Assembly (NCBI RefSeq): GCF_001693385.1
Contig: NZ_CP016428.1
Coordinates: 6,696,001-6,760,000, forward strand
Direction: 5' to 3'
Source: Bradyrhizobium icense
Lineage (GTDB): Bacteria > Pseudomonadota > Alphaproteobacteria > Rhizobiales > Xanthobacteraceae
Length of the DNA stretch: 64,000 bases
Shown here: piece after piece, positions 27,390-36,857 of the stretch
Layout of the letters: each line of letters begins with the position of its first letter
Position numbering within the stretch: the stretch's first letter is position 1
Program-made: the position numbers and the translations under genes
Notes under the pieces: generated by a model
What the model saw: only the letters and a program-made list of their open reading frames with translations
Told to the model about the DNA's origin: nothing
Database searches by the model: none

Positions 27390-27453
27390 AATGTAAGCAC
27401 TGATTACACGGATTGACCTGATCTGCACGGCAAATGTAACTGGTGATTACATT
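27390..27453. promoter_or_regulatory. Twin TetR-type operators
   Basis: Two related palindromes whose centres are 43 bases apart: AATGTAA-N7-TTACACG (27390-27410) and the perfect AATGTAA-N7-TTACATT (27433-27453). Both sit between the divergent TetR gene and the membrane protein gene, where autoregulation and repression of the neighbour would be expected. Confidence 0.7.
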
Positions 27454-27486
27454 AGCAGCCGCCACGCAAACCAGGGGAGCAAATAC

Positions 27487-28101
27487 ATGCCGACGCAAAA
27501 ATGGTTCGAAGGCTGGCGGCTGTTCGCCCTGCTCGCGCTGACGCTGCTGGCCATGAGCATCTGGATCGCCGGCATGCGGGGCTTCGAGGTCGAGGGCGTG
27601 CGCATGGTGATCCGCTTTACCGCGCGGACCTCGCTTGCGTTGTTCTGCCTCGCCTTCTCGGCCGCAGCCCTGGCGCTGTTATGGCCGAACGCGTGGACGC
27701 GATGGCTGCGCCGCAACCGCCGCTATCTCGGCGTCAGCTTCGCGGCCTCGCACGCCATCCACGCTGTAGCCATCCTGGCCTTCGCCGTGATGGATCCGGC
27801 GGGCTATGCGGCGGCGACCTCGATCGCGTCCTACATCTTCGGCGGCATCGGCTATGCCTTCATCGTCGCGATGACTGCGACCTCGTTCGACCGCACTGCG
27901 GCTGCGATCGGCGCACGCGCCTGGCGCCGGCTGCATCTCGCGGGCGGCTACTATCTGCTGTTCCAGTTCATGGTGTCGTTCGGCAAGCGAATCCCGGGTA
28001 TGCCGCCCTACGCGCTGTTCCTGATTCCATTAGTGGCGGTGTTCGCGCTCCGGATGATCGCGATGGCACCGCGAGCCCAGGCGCCGGCACGGGTAGGATA
28101 A
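27487..28101 (+). CDS. Ferric reductase-like/MsrQ-type membrane protein
   Basis: A 204-residue protein with about six helices. It has the layout of ferric reductase-like transmembrane domains, with His residues placed to bind haem in helices 3 and 5 (ASHAIHAVAILAF and RRLHLAGGYYLLFQF). No NAD or FAD domain is attached. It is transcribed away from the TetR gene and is probably its target. The electron donor and acceptor are unknown. Confidence 0.75.
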   Translation: MPTQKWFEGWRLFALLALTLLAMSIWIAGMRGFEVEGVRMVIRFTARTSLALFCLAFSAAALALLWPNAWTRWLRRNRRYLGVSFAASHAIHAVAILAFAVMDPAGYAAATSIASYIFGGIGYAFIVAMTATSFDRTAAAIGARAWRRLHLAGGYYLLFQFMVSFGKRIPGMPPYALFLIPLVAVFALRMIAMAPRAQAPARVG

Positions 28102-28102
28102 T

Positions 28103-28345
28103 CTAGTCGCCGGCCAGCAGATGATATTTCCGCCCAAGCCGGCGGTGCACGGACATCACGGCGCGGTCGACGTCGCTGATCAGGCTGTCACCGAGAACGA
28201 CGTTGGGGATTTCCCAGTTCCGCCCTTCACGGATGTTGGGAAGCGCGCGCACGGCGGGGACGGACGCCGTTTCGCATCCCGGTTGGCTGCGAAGCGCCGC
28301 GTCGGCGATTTGCGTCAGCTCGGCGCTGCTCTTTCCCGTCGTCAC
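28103..28345 (-). CDS. Small conserved hypothetical protein
   Basis: An 80-residue polar protein starting at GTG 28345. The C-terminal half, NWEIPNVVLGDSLISDVDRAV then MSVHRRLGRKYHLL, reads like a compact conserved domain that I associate with small hypothetical proteins in Bradyrhizobium. It ends one base after the convergent membrane protein gene. No function can be assigned. Confidence 0.6.
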   Translation of the reverse strand: MTTGKSSAELTQIADAALRSQPGCETASVPAVRALPNIREGRNWEIPNVVLGDSLISDVDRAVMSVHRRLGRKYHLLAGD

Positions 28346-28364
28346 TGGTGGCCGGTACCTTTGC

Positions 28365-29216
28365 TCATCCCCGCGGCATCAGCCCGAGGCGCTTGGCGAT
28401 GATCCGGTCGAGGGTGCGCTTGGGCAACACCGCCGCCATGAACTGCTGCATCGGATCCGGCGCGATGACGTAGCGCACCTTGGGATTGGGTCGCGTCAAC
28501 GCCTCGAACACCTTCTCGGCGATCTGTTCGGGCGGCAATCCGTTCGCGCCGAGCTGTAGCATGAAGGCGCGGATTTTCTCGAGCGCCGGGAAATACGGCG
28601 AGTTCTTGTAGGCGGAGATATCGACCTCCTCAGCCTTGCTCCAGATCGGCGTCTTGACCGCGCCCGGTGCGACGATGATGACGTCGATCCCGAACAGCAT
28701 CAGTTCGCGGCGCAGGCTCTCCGACAGCCCCTCGATGGCGTGCTTGGAGGCGGAATAGGCCGAGGTCATCGGGTTGCCGTTCTTGCCGGCAACCGAGGAG
28801 ATCATCACGATCCGCCCCTTCGGCCCCTTCAGGGCCGGATCGGAGCCGAGCAACGGCCCGAATGCCTGGGTCGCGATGATCGGCCCGATGAAATTGACCT
28901 CCATCTGGCGGCGGAATTCGCCGGCCGCGAGTTCGAGCACGGGGCCTGCAACCGCGATGCCAGCATTGTTGACGAGGCCGGCGAGCGTTTCGCCGTCGAG
29001 CTCGGCGCGAACCTCGCGCGCCGCCGCCAGCACCGCGGCTTCATCCGTGACATCGAAGATGAGCGGCGTGAAGTTCGCCCCGAACTCAGCCCTGAGGCGG
29101 TCGGCGTCGGCCTGCCTGCGCACGCTGCCGAACACCCGGAAGCCGCGGTCGAGCAAGAGCTTCGCGCTGGCCCAGCCGATGCCGGTGGACGCGCCGGTTA
29201 TGACAACAGATCTCAT
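28365..29216 (-). CDS. Short-chain dehydrogenase/reductase
   Basis: A 283-residue classical SDR. The cofactor motif TGASTGIGWASAKLL is at the N-terminus, NNAG in LAGLVNNAGIAVAGP, the catalytic Ser in MISSVAGKNG, and the active site YSASKHAIEG near residue 155. The FGSVRRQADADRLR stretch (Arg after strand 2) points to NADPH. The substrate is unknown. Confidence 0.9.
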   Translation of the reverse strand: MRSVVITGASTGIGWASAKLLLDRGFRVFGSVRRQADADRLRAEFGANFTPLIFDVTDEAAVLAAAREVRAELDGETLAGLVNNAGIAVAGPVLELAAGEFRRQMEVNFIGPIIATQAFGPLLGSDPALKGPKGRIVMISSVAGKNGNPMTSAYSASKHAIEGLSESLRRELMLFGIDVIIVAPGAVKTPIWSKAEEVDISAYKNSPYFPALEKIRAFMLQLGANGLPPEQIAEKVFEALTRPNPKVRYVIAPDPMQQFMAAVLPKRTLDRIIAKRLGLMPRG

Positions 29217-29672
29217 GGTAACCAGGCCCTTGTCAGAGGTTTAATGAAGTTCGTCGTGAAGGAATGCTTAAGCGCCGGCTTCGTGAGCTTCCTCCGCGGA
29301 TGCAGCCAGCCTTGACGGCGTCTTGTTCGGCAGATTGCGATTCGAATTTTCCCGGGAACGGTTTGGTGAGGATAGCAGCCGGACCGGAATACCGGAAGCG
29401 GCGACAGATCGCCGATCCGCTTCGACTCGGCGATTTATCGCATGAAATCCCGGCATACGTGCCGATCGATTGGTAAAGCAATTCAGAACGCGGAATTTGC
29501 AATGCATGGCCTGTTTCGACATTGGAATGTCCGCAATGACCGCGACCGATGCATTGCCCGATTCAAATGCAAGCCGTTCTGTAATTCTCCGAGGTTCCGC
29601 CTTTAACGTGAGTGTAAGGCCCGGCTTGTCATTGTGCGCGCCAACCCTTCAACAACAGACAGGCTGCCCACA
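29217..29672. other. Intergenic region, nothing supported
   Basis: About 450 bases between the divergent SDR and DUF2336 genes. Open frames here are short and have no homology that I recognise. It is less GC-rich than the flanking genes and presumably holds both promoters; no clear palindrome was found. Confidence 0.5.
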
Positions 29673-30776
29673 ATGGTGCAACAGCCGGCGCACTCGATCA
29701 TTGCCGAACTTGAAGACGCCGTCAGAGGCGGGTCATCCGCGAAGCGGGTGGAAACCCTGCGGCAGGTCACCGATCTCTTCCTCCATGACGGAGAACGCCT
29801 CAGCGACGACCAGGTCAAGGTCTTCGACGACGTGCTCTGCCTTCTGATCGCGCGCGTCGAGACGCGGGCGAAGGCCGAACTTTCCAAGCGGCTGGCGCCG
29901 CTCGACTACGCCCCGTTCGAGGTCATCCAGCATCTCGCGTGGGACGACGAGATCGAGGTCGCCGGCAATGTGCTGACCCATTCCAGCCGGCTCGGCACCG
30001 ACGTGCTGGTCGAAATCGCCAGCAGCAAGGGGCAGGATCACCTGCTCGCCATTTCCGGCCGCGCCGAACTGCCCGCGGCCGTGACCGACGTCATCGTCGA
30101 CCGCGGCGAAGGCCAGGTGATCCGCAAGCTCGCCAACAATGCCGGCGCCAGGTTTTCCGATCAGGGTTATTCCACCATCGTCGCCCGCGCCGGTGCCGAC
30201 GAGGAGCTGGTCGAAATCCTCGGCCTTCGCGCCGATTTCCCGGCCAAGTTCATGGGCGACCTGTTGCGACGCGCCAAGGAGACCGTTCGCGCGCGGCTTC
30301 TGGCCATCGCGCCGGCCGCGGTCCAGGAAGAGATCAAGCGGGTCCTTAACGAGATCGCTCGCGAGCCACAGCCCCCGAGCCGCAGCTTCGGCGTCGCCGA
30401 GGAACTGGTGAAGCTGATGAAGGGATTGAACGAGCTCGACGACGCGGCGGTGTACAAATTCGCGGAGTCGAACAAGTTCGACGAAGTGACGGTCGCGCTC
30501 GCCGTCCTCAACGACATGCCAGTCGAGATGACGGCCAGGCTGATGGAAGGCTCCCGCGCCGACCTGATCCTGATTCCCTGCCGCTCGGCGCGGCTGAACT
30601 GGCCGACGGTCGAGTCGATCCTGCGCAACCGGCCCGGTCGTCCGATCAGCGAGCAGACGCTCGAGGTCGCGGAGCGCGACTACCGGAAGCTATCGATGGA
30701 AACGGCCCAGCGCACCGTGCGCTTCTGGCAGTTGCACAACAGGATCGAGAAAGAACCGATCATCCGGACAAATTGA
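29673..30776 (+). CDS. DUF2336 domain protein
   Basis: A 367-residue protein made of HEAT-like helical repeats, with the DUF2336 hallmark opening SIIAELEDAVRGGSSAKRVE then TLRQVTDLFLHDGERLSDDQ, followed by AKAELSKRLAPLDYAPFEVI and a run of VLTHSSRLGTDVLVEIA-type repeats. It is found almost only in alphaproteobacteria and its molecular role is unknown. I started at the ATG at 29673, as homology begins there. Confidence 0.9.
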   Translation: MVQQPAHSIIAELEDAVRGGSSAKRVETLRQVTDLFLHDGERLSDDQVKVFDDVLCLLIARVETRAKAELSKRLAPLDYAPFEVIQHLAWDDEIEVAGNVLTHSSRLGTDVLVEIASSKGQDHLLAISGRAELPAAVTDVIVDRGEGQVIRKLANNAGARFSDQGYSTIVARAGADEELVEILGLRADFPAKFMGDLLRRAKETVRARLLAIAPAAVQEEIKRVLNEIAREPQPPSRSFGVAEELVKLMKGLNELDDAAVYKFAESNKFDEVTVALAVLNDMPVEMTARLMEGSRADLILIPCRSARLNWPTVESILRNRPGRPISEQTLEVAERDYRKLSMETAQRTVRFWQLHNRIEKEPIIRTN

Positions 30777-30872
30777 ACGGCGACGTGGTCACGGCGCTGG
30801 GCCTGGGTTAAGGCGCATCGCCCGCAGACCTCGCTTCTAGGCGGGTGTCCGCGCCCGCGGCATGAGATCAGA

Positions 30873-31709
30873 TCACAGACCATCCAGCGCGCGATCCAGC
30901 CAGCCATCGGCGCTGCCTCTGACCCATTCAAAGCCGAGCCGCCGGGTCAGATCGACCCCCTCGGGGCGAAGCATCCGCACCTCGGGGTGTTCGAAACTGT
31001 CCGGCATCAGACAGAACCCGATGCCGGCCGCCACCATCGCGAGCGCCCGCGCATCGCTGTCCGTCTGGGCGACGACTCTCGGCCGCACCTTCCACGCATC
31101 GAGAATCCGCGACGCCGCCTGCAATTGCTCGCAGTGCACGCGCACGATCAGGGGCTGGCCCGCCAATATCTCCGGAGAGACCGGCCCGCGGGGGAACGAG
31201 CGGGCGGAAACGGCCAGCGCCTGCCGGTCTGCCGCCAGCTCGACCTGCCGGTGGCCGCGTGCGGCCGATCCCAGCGCGGTGAGGATGACGTCGCAACGGC
31301 CGTTGGCAAGCCGCTGCCGCAACTTGGGAAGCGGTGCATCCTCGCTCCGCCACGACCGCGCCGGCTCGATCGCCCGCAGCCGCTCAATGCATTGGGCCAC
31401 GAAAGCCGGAGCAATCGTCGGCAGAATTCCAAGCCGCAGCGGCCTGCCCGACGGCTTGCCGCCGGACGCCGTCTTGAGTCGTTCGGTCTGGCGCAGAATC
31501 GACCGCGAAGTCTCCAGCACCTCCTCGCCGCGCGGCGTGAGCCTGACGCCACGCGCATGACGCTCCAGCAGTGCGAATCCCAGCTCGGCTTCGAGGGAAG
31601 CGATCGCGGCCGACAGCGTCGGCTGCGTGACGAAGGCACGGCGCGCGCCGGCGCTGAAGCTGCCCGCCTCGGCAACCGCCACGAAATACCTGATCTGCTT
31701 GAAGTCCAT
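30873..31709 (-). CDS. LysR-family transcriptional regulator
   Basis: A 278-residue LysR protein. The winged helix-turn-helix is at residues 1-60 (MDFKQIRYFVAVAEAGSFSA, then the QPTLSAAIASLEAELGFALL recognition region), followed by the usual substrate-binding domain. It diverges from a thioesterase gene and a perfect palindrome touches its start codon. It probably controls itself and that neighbour. Confidence 0.92.
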   Translation of the reverse strand: MDFKQIRYFVAVAEAGSFSAGARRAFVTQPTLSAAIASLEAELGFALLERHARGVRLTPRGEEVLETSRSILRQTERLKTASGGKPSGRPLRLGILPTIAPAFVAQCIERLRAIEPARSWRSEDAPLPKLRQRLANGRCDVILTALGSAARGHRQVELAADRQALAVSARSFPRGPVSPEILAGQPLIVRVHCEQLQAASRILDAWKVRPRVVAQTDSDARALAMVAAGIGFCLMPDSFEHPEVRMLRPEGVDLTRRLGFEWVRGSADGWLDRALDGL

Positions 31710-31728
31710 CCATAGAGAATATCTATGG
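31710..31728. promoter_or_regulatory. LysR-type palindrome at the regulator start codon
   Basis: CCATAGA-N5-TCTATGG, a perfect 7-bp inverted repeat, begins directly at the first base upstream of the LysR ATG. It contains the T-N11-A type spacing of LysR boxes (ATAGA...TCTAT). Binding here would cover the regulator's own translation start and the promoter of the divergent gene. Confidence 0.6.
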
Positions 31729-31815
31729 TTTGATATCGGAGCAATCGGGATTGCCTAAGCCTCTTCCCGGTCCAAGCATGCGCCCCTGTCAATAGCCGGG
31801 AGAGAGCCACGCACC

Positions 31816-32262
31816 ATGCAAAAACAGCCGATGACGCCTGATGCGATCCGCGACCTGGTCGAACGGGTCACCTCCGCCCCCGGCTACACCCGGTCCGTCG
31901 GCACGAGGGTCGAGAGCGCGGAAGCGGGCCGTGTGGTGATGTCGCTCGCGAAGAATGACGGTCTGCTCCAGGCCAACGGCTTCTTCCATGGCGGGGTCAT
32001 CGCCGGGCTGGCGGACCATGCCGGCGGCGGCGCGGTGAGCACGGCGATGCCATCGGGCCGCTTCGCGGTAACGGTGAACCTGCAAGTCAGCTTCCTCGCG
32101 CCGGCGAAAGGCCAGTCGCTGATCGCTCGCGCCCGCGCAATTCAGGTCGGCAGCACGATCGGCGTGGCGCATGTCGACGTGGCTTCCGTGGCCGATGGCG
32201 TGGAGACGCCTTGTGCAGTGGCGATCGTCACGCTTCGCGGCGTCGACTTCCCCGCCAAATAA
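31816..32262 (+). CDS. PaaI-type hotdog thioesterase
   Basis: A 148-residue hotdog-fold protein of the PaaI/YbgC-like group that hydrolyses acyl- or aryl-CoA. The active-site stretch FFHGGVIAGLADHAGGGAV (about residues 57-75) has the HGG and the catalytic Asp. The terminal strands VNLQVSFLAPAKGQSLIARA are typical. It stands alone next to the divergent LysR gene. Confidence 0.88.
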   Translation: MQKQPMTPDAIRDLVERVTSAPGYTRSVGTRVESAEAGRVVMSLAKNDGLLQANGFFHGGVIAGLADHAGGGAVSTAMPSGRFAVTVNLQVSFLAPAKGQSLIARARAIQVGSTIGVAHVDVASVADGVETPCAVAIVTLRGVDFPAK

Positions 32263-32791
32263 AAGCCACGCCAGGCTGGAGACTGCGGCGCGTTCCGACC
32301 GCTTTGCAAGGCGATGCAAGGCCACGTGCGGCTTGCTGATCCAGCACATGAGACGTTCGGAATGGCGAAAGCCGATATTGGCTCCACCGTTATTGCGAAA
32401 TGCGGGTTTCGTTTAACGGACGAGAATGCACATTAAGCGACCGGTCTTCGACTCGGTAAACGCTCATCTTTCCGTCGCTAACGCAATTGTTGAATTGCTT
32501 CGCACCAAGAATGTGCATGAAGCGTCAGTTCTTCGTTTCCGCTCGGCTGGCGCGCGTCGGGCGACGCGTTGAAGAATGTGCTTGAACCATCAATCCTTCA
32601 AAGAAACGGCGAGACCGCTGTTGCGATCACGCCGGATATTGCCGAGCAAGGCTTAAGATTTGGTGTCGTGGTACCGTAGGTACCCTAGGGTGGGCAAAGG
32701 CGTTTTGCGCCGTGCCCACCATCTCTCCACGGGAGTCAACGTAAGTGGTGGGCACGCTGCGCTTTGCCCACGCTGATCGAAGCGTCCCGCC
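32263..32791. other. Intergenic region with one repeat at its right end
   Basis: I see no gene in 32263-32683. The sequence GAAGAATGTGCTTGAA and a related GAATGTGCATGAAGCG occur within 60 bases of each other, suggesting a degraded short duplication. Copy of the GTGGGCA palindrome family at 32684-32775 ends just before the ilvC stop and may serve as its terminator. Confidence 0.5.
32684..32775. repeat. GTGGGCA-type palindromic repeat, double copy
   Basis: TAGGGTGGGCAAAGGCGT with GCCGTGCCCACCAT, then AGTGGTGGGCACGCTGCG with CTTTGCCCACGC. It is directly downstream of ilvC. Confidence 0.7.
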
Positions 32792-33850
<1,059 letters not shown>

Positions 33851-33957
33851 TCAGGCATTTGGACAGGTGGGACCGCCGGTCGCCCGCGAATTTCCGGCGT
33901 TGTCTAGAGCATTTTCCCTCGAAGGGGAAACCCGTTTATGCATGGCCCGGTGCGGCA

Positions 33958-34560
33958 TCATGCGTCCATGAAGACCGGATAGAGCGAGGCCAATAGCAGT
34001 ACCGCCATGACGATGTTGAAGGCACGCACTGCGCGCCGGGAGGTCAGGATCGGTCGCAGCGCAGTGCCGAACAGGGCCCAGGCGGTGCAGGACAGGATGC
34101 CCAGAATCAGGCTGAGGCCCACCTGGATCGCGATGTTCCAGGGGTAGGCGGCGATCGCCGCATAGGCAGTGATCGTGCCGATCACCATGACCCAGCCCTT
34201 GGCGTTGACCCACTGGAACATGGCCGCGCCCCAGAACGTCATCGGGCGGCCCCGGCTGTCCTTATCCGCGGACGGCGGCTCGGACATCGCAATCGCCCAG
34301 GCCAGATAGATCAGGTAGGCCACACCGGCATATTTCAGGATGGTCTGCAGCACCGGATAGGCAATGAAAATCGTCCCAAGGCCCAGCCCCACCGCGCCGA
34401 CCATGAAGGCAAAGCCGACCGTGATTCCCATGATGTGCGGGATGGTCGGGCGGAAGCCGTAAGTGAGCCCCGACGACAGCAGCATGATGTTGTTCGGCCC
34501 CGGCGTGAAGAACATCACGGTGGCGAACATCACGAAGGCGATCAAAAGCGAGTGCGACAT
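33958..34560 (-). CDS. LysE/RhtB-family amino acid exporter
   Basis: A 200-residue membrane protein with six helices and the family opening FATVMFFTPGPNNIMLLSSG followed by GITVGFAFMVGAVGLG. LysE/RhtB proteins export amino acids such as lysine, threonine or homoserine. It follows an EamA exporter gene by nine bases and may share its transcript. Its place among branched-chain amino acid genes makes export of such amino acids plausible but unproven. Confidence 0.9.
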   Translation of the reverse strand: MSHSLLIAFVMFATVMFFTPGPNNIMLLSSGLTYGFRPTIPHIMGITVGFAFMVGAVGLGLGTIFIAYPVLQTILKYAGVAYLIYLAWAIAMSEPPSADKDSRGRPMTFWGAAMFQWVNAKGWVMVIGTITAYAAIAAYPWNIAIQVGLSLILGILSCTAWALFGTALRPILTSRRAVRAFNIVMAVLLLASLYPVFMDA

Positions 34561-34569
34561 CGGGGGGCC

Positions 34570-35460
34570 TCATGCGATCTTTGGCAGAACTTGTTCTTCT
34601 GAAGCCTTGGTAGGTTTGAACAACAGCATGACGGCGATGCCCCCCACCACAGTGATCATGCCGGCGAGCCGCAGCGGCCCAAAAGTTTCGCCGAACACCA
34701 CGCTCGATGCCGCGGAACCGACGAACGGCACTAAAAGCGCGAACGGCACCACCTGCGCCGCCGGGTAATCCCGCAGCAGCCGGCCCCACAGCCAGTAGGC
34801 AATGCTGGTGGAGACGCCGCCGAGGCCAATCATGCACAGCAAGCCGGTCAGAGACATATGGGTCAGCGCATGCCAGGTCGGCTGCGGACCGTTGCTGACC
34901 AGCGTCAGCGCAAACAGCGGAACTGCCGCGACCAGACACAGCCACGCGAACAGATCGAACATCGGCACGCCCTGCGCACTTCGCAGCAGCAGATTGCCGG
35001 CGGCGAAGCTGAGCGGGGAGATCATCAATATCGCGAAGGCGCTGACGCTGAAATCGTAGCCGACGGTGCCGCAGATCATCAGCAGGCCTGCGGTGGCGAT
35101 AGCAATGCCGACTGTCTGCCACAGGCTCGGCCGCTCGCGGAACAGAAGCGCGGCGAAGCCGATCGTGAACAGCGCCTGGCTCTGCACGATCACGCTGGAA
35201 AGACCGACGGGAACGCCGTGGGCAATGGCAAACGCCTGGGCAAGAAACTGGCCGAGAAACAGCGTGAAGCTGATCGAGACCAGCACCGACCATGAAACCT
35301 TCGGCCGCGCCACGAACAGGCAGGGCAAGGCTGCGATGGAAAACCGCAGCGTCGTCATCAATTCCGGCGAAAACTCGTTGAGCGCGATCCGGCTGGCCAC
35401 GAAAGCAAGGCCCCAGATCACCGCCACCAGCGCGGCGATGCAGACATCGGCCGGTTTCAT
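34570..35460 (-). CDS. EamA/DMT-superfamily transporter
   Basis: A 296-residue protein with ten helices in two EamA repeats (residues 8-135 and 150-285). The first has ALVAVIWGLAFVASRIALNE and the second has SLTGLLCMIGLGGVSTSIAY and PFALLVPFVGSAASSVVFGE. EamA proteins export amino acids or other metabolites. It is part of a leftward run from ilvN through a methyltransferase to the LysE gene. Confidence 0.9.
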   Translation of the reverse strand: MKPADVCIAALVAVIWGLAFVASRIALNEFSPELMTTLRFSIAALPCLFVARPKVSWSVLVSISFTLFLGQFLAQAFAIAHGVPVGLSSVIVQSQALFTIGFAALLFRERPSLWQTVGIAIATAGLLMICGTVGYDFSVSAFAILMISPLSFAAGNLLLRSAQGVPMFDLFAWLCLVAAVPLFALTLVSNGPQPTWHALTHMSLTGLLCMIGLGGVSTSIAYWLWGRLLRDYPAAQVVPFALLVPFVGSAASSVVFGETFGPLRLAGMITVVGGIAVMLLFKPTKASEEQVLPKIA

Positions 35461-35466
35461 TTTTTT

Positions 35467-36168
35467 CTAGCTCTGTTGATCCGGCTTTGGTTTGCGCAGG
35501 AGATAGGTACCGTGCAGCGGCGCGTGATAGTCGACCGATTCCAGCGTGAAGCCGATGTCGGTCAGCATGCGCTCGATCACCCAACCGAAGGTCGAGTATT
35601 CGTCGCGCATGTGGGTGACTACGCCTTCGCGCTGGAAATCGTGGTTCTTGATGGTGAAATCCGCCCATTGGTCGACATCGCGCTCGGTGCCGTCGGGCAT
35701 GCTGACGAACACGATGTCGCGCAAATAGAAATTCGCGCCGGGCTTCAGCGCGGCATAGATCCTTGCCAGCGCCACCGCCTTCCAGAAATCAGGCAGGTGA
35801 TGCAGAGTGAATTCGCTGACGATCAAATCATAGGAATTCGGCTGGTAGGCGAAGCTCAAGAGACCGGCCGGCTGGGTACGGATTGCCGCCTTTCGGTCGC
35901 GCGCGTAGATGTCGGCGAGCGCCAGCATCGCCGGCGAAATGTCGATGGCATCGACCTCGGCCCCGATCAGCGCCGCCTCGCAGGCCAGTACGCCATTGCC
36001 GCAACCGATGTCGGCCACGCGCCAGCCGCGCTGTACGCCGAGCATGGTGAGCGCGGCACGCGCCCGCTCGTCGCTGTCGTCGTGCCGGTCGTAGATCGAG
36101 GCGACCGCGGAATCTAGCCCGAGCCGCCGCCTTTGAGTGTAATACCAGTCACGCGCCAGCATGTTCAC
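35467..36168 (-). CDS. Class I SAM-dependent methyltransferase
   Basis: A 233-residue methyltransferase: motif I VADIGCGNGVLACEAAL, then VDAIDISPAMLALADIY and SEFTLHHLPDFWKAVALARI, close to UbiE-like enzymes. Its ATG overlaps the ilvN stop by four bases, so it is translated with ilvN, although no metabolic link is known. Seven bases separate it from the downstream EamA gene. Confidence 0.88.
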   Translation of the reverse strand: MNMLARDWYYTQRRRLGLDSAVASIYDRHDDSDERARAALTMLGVQRGWRVADIGCGNGVLACEAALIGAEVDAIDISPAMLALADIYARDRKAAIRTQPAGLLSFAYQPNSYDLIVSEFTLHHLPDFWKAVALARIYAALKPGANFYLRDIVFVSMPDGTERDVDQWADFTIKNHDFQREGVVTHMRDEYSTFGWVIERMLTDIGFTLESVDYHAPLHGTYLLRKPKPDQQS

Positions 36169-36707
36169 ATCCCCTCAGGCCCACGCCCGATCGCGGCAAC
36201 GCCGGTGCGCGACACTTCGACAAGGCCGAGCGGGCGCATCAGGTCGATAAATTGACTGATCTTGGATGAATTGCCTGTGATCTCGAACACAAAACTCTCG
36301 GTCGTGGCGTCTATCACGCGGGCACGGAATGCATCCGCCAGCCGCAGCGCCTCGACCCGGCTGTCGCCACGGCCACGCACTTTCACCATGGCGAGCTCCC
36401 GCTCGATGGAACGGCCGGTGATCGTCATGTCGACGACGCGGTAGACCGGGATCATGCGATCGAGCTGGTGCTTGATCTGCTCGATCACCATCGGCGTACC
36501 CGTCGTGACGATGGTGATGCGCGAGAGATGTTTCTGGCTCTCGGTCTCGGAGACGGTGAGACTGTCGATGTTGTAACCGCGCCCCGAAAACAGGCCGATC
36601 ACGCGCGCGAGCACGCCGGGCTCGTTCTGCACCAGCACCGAAAGCGTGTGCGTCTCGTTGGGATCGTGGCGATCTTCCAGGAAGTAGGCGGATGCGGGCT
36701 GGTTCAT
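36165..36707 (-). CDS. ilvN: Acetolactate synthase small (regulatory) subunit
   Basis: A 180-residue IlvN/IlvH protein. The ACT domain is at residues 18-90 (HTLSVLVQNEPGVLARVIGL, SGRGYNIDSLTVSETE) with the Val-binding loop, followed by the ALS_ss_C domain. It binds valine and activates and feedback-inhibits the catalytic subunit IlvB, encoded 1.3 kb upstream. The two subunit genes are separated by a dehydratase gene and two intergenic repeats, an unusual spacing as ilvB and ilvN are often adjacent. Confidence 0.96.
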   Translation of the reverse strand: MNQPASAYFLEDRHDPNETHTLSVLVQNEPGVLARVIGLFSGRGYNIDSLTVSETESQKHLSRITIVTTGTPMVIEQIKHQLDRMIPVYRVVDMTITGRSIERELAMVKVRGRGDSRVEALRLADAFRARVIDATTESFVFEITGNSSKISQFIDLMRPLGLVEVSRTGVAAIGRGPEGM

Positions 36708-36732
36708 TGTCGTCCCCTTGTCTTCTCTATTG

Positions 36733-36837
36733 TCATGCCCGCGCAGGCGGGCATCCAGTAATCGCCGGCGCCTGCGATTGATCGCAAGGCCGCGGCGTAC
36801 TGGATCGTCCGGTCAAGCCGGACGATGACAGCAAATT
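36733..36837. repeat. GCCCGCGCAGGCGGGC-type palindromic repeat, copy 1
   Basis: TCATGCCCGCGCAGGCGGGC then ATCCAGTA and, after a divergent middle, GTACTGGATCGTCCGGTCAA with GCCGGACGATGACAGC. Two hairpins joined by a spacer. Copy 2 lies 1.1 kb away on the other side of the dehydratase gene. Confidence 0.8.
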
Positions 36838-36857
36838 CTTGGCTAGTGTTCGCGGCA

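Noticed and set aside
34262..35668. 468-codon minus-strand frame across EamA and LysE genes
   Set aside because: It is an off-frame reading of two real membrane protein genes on the same strand.
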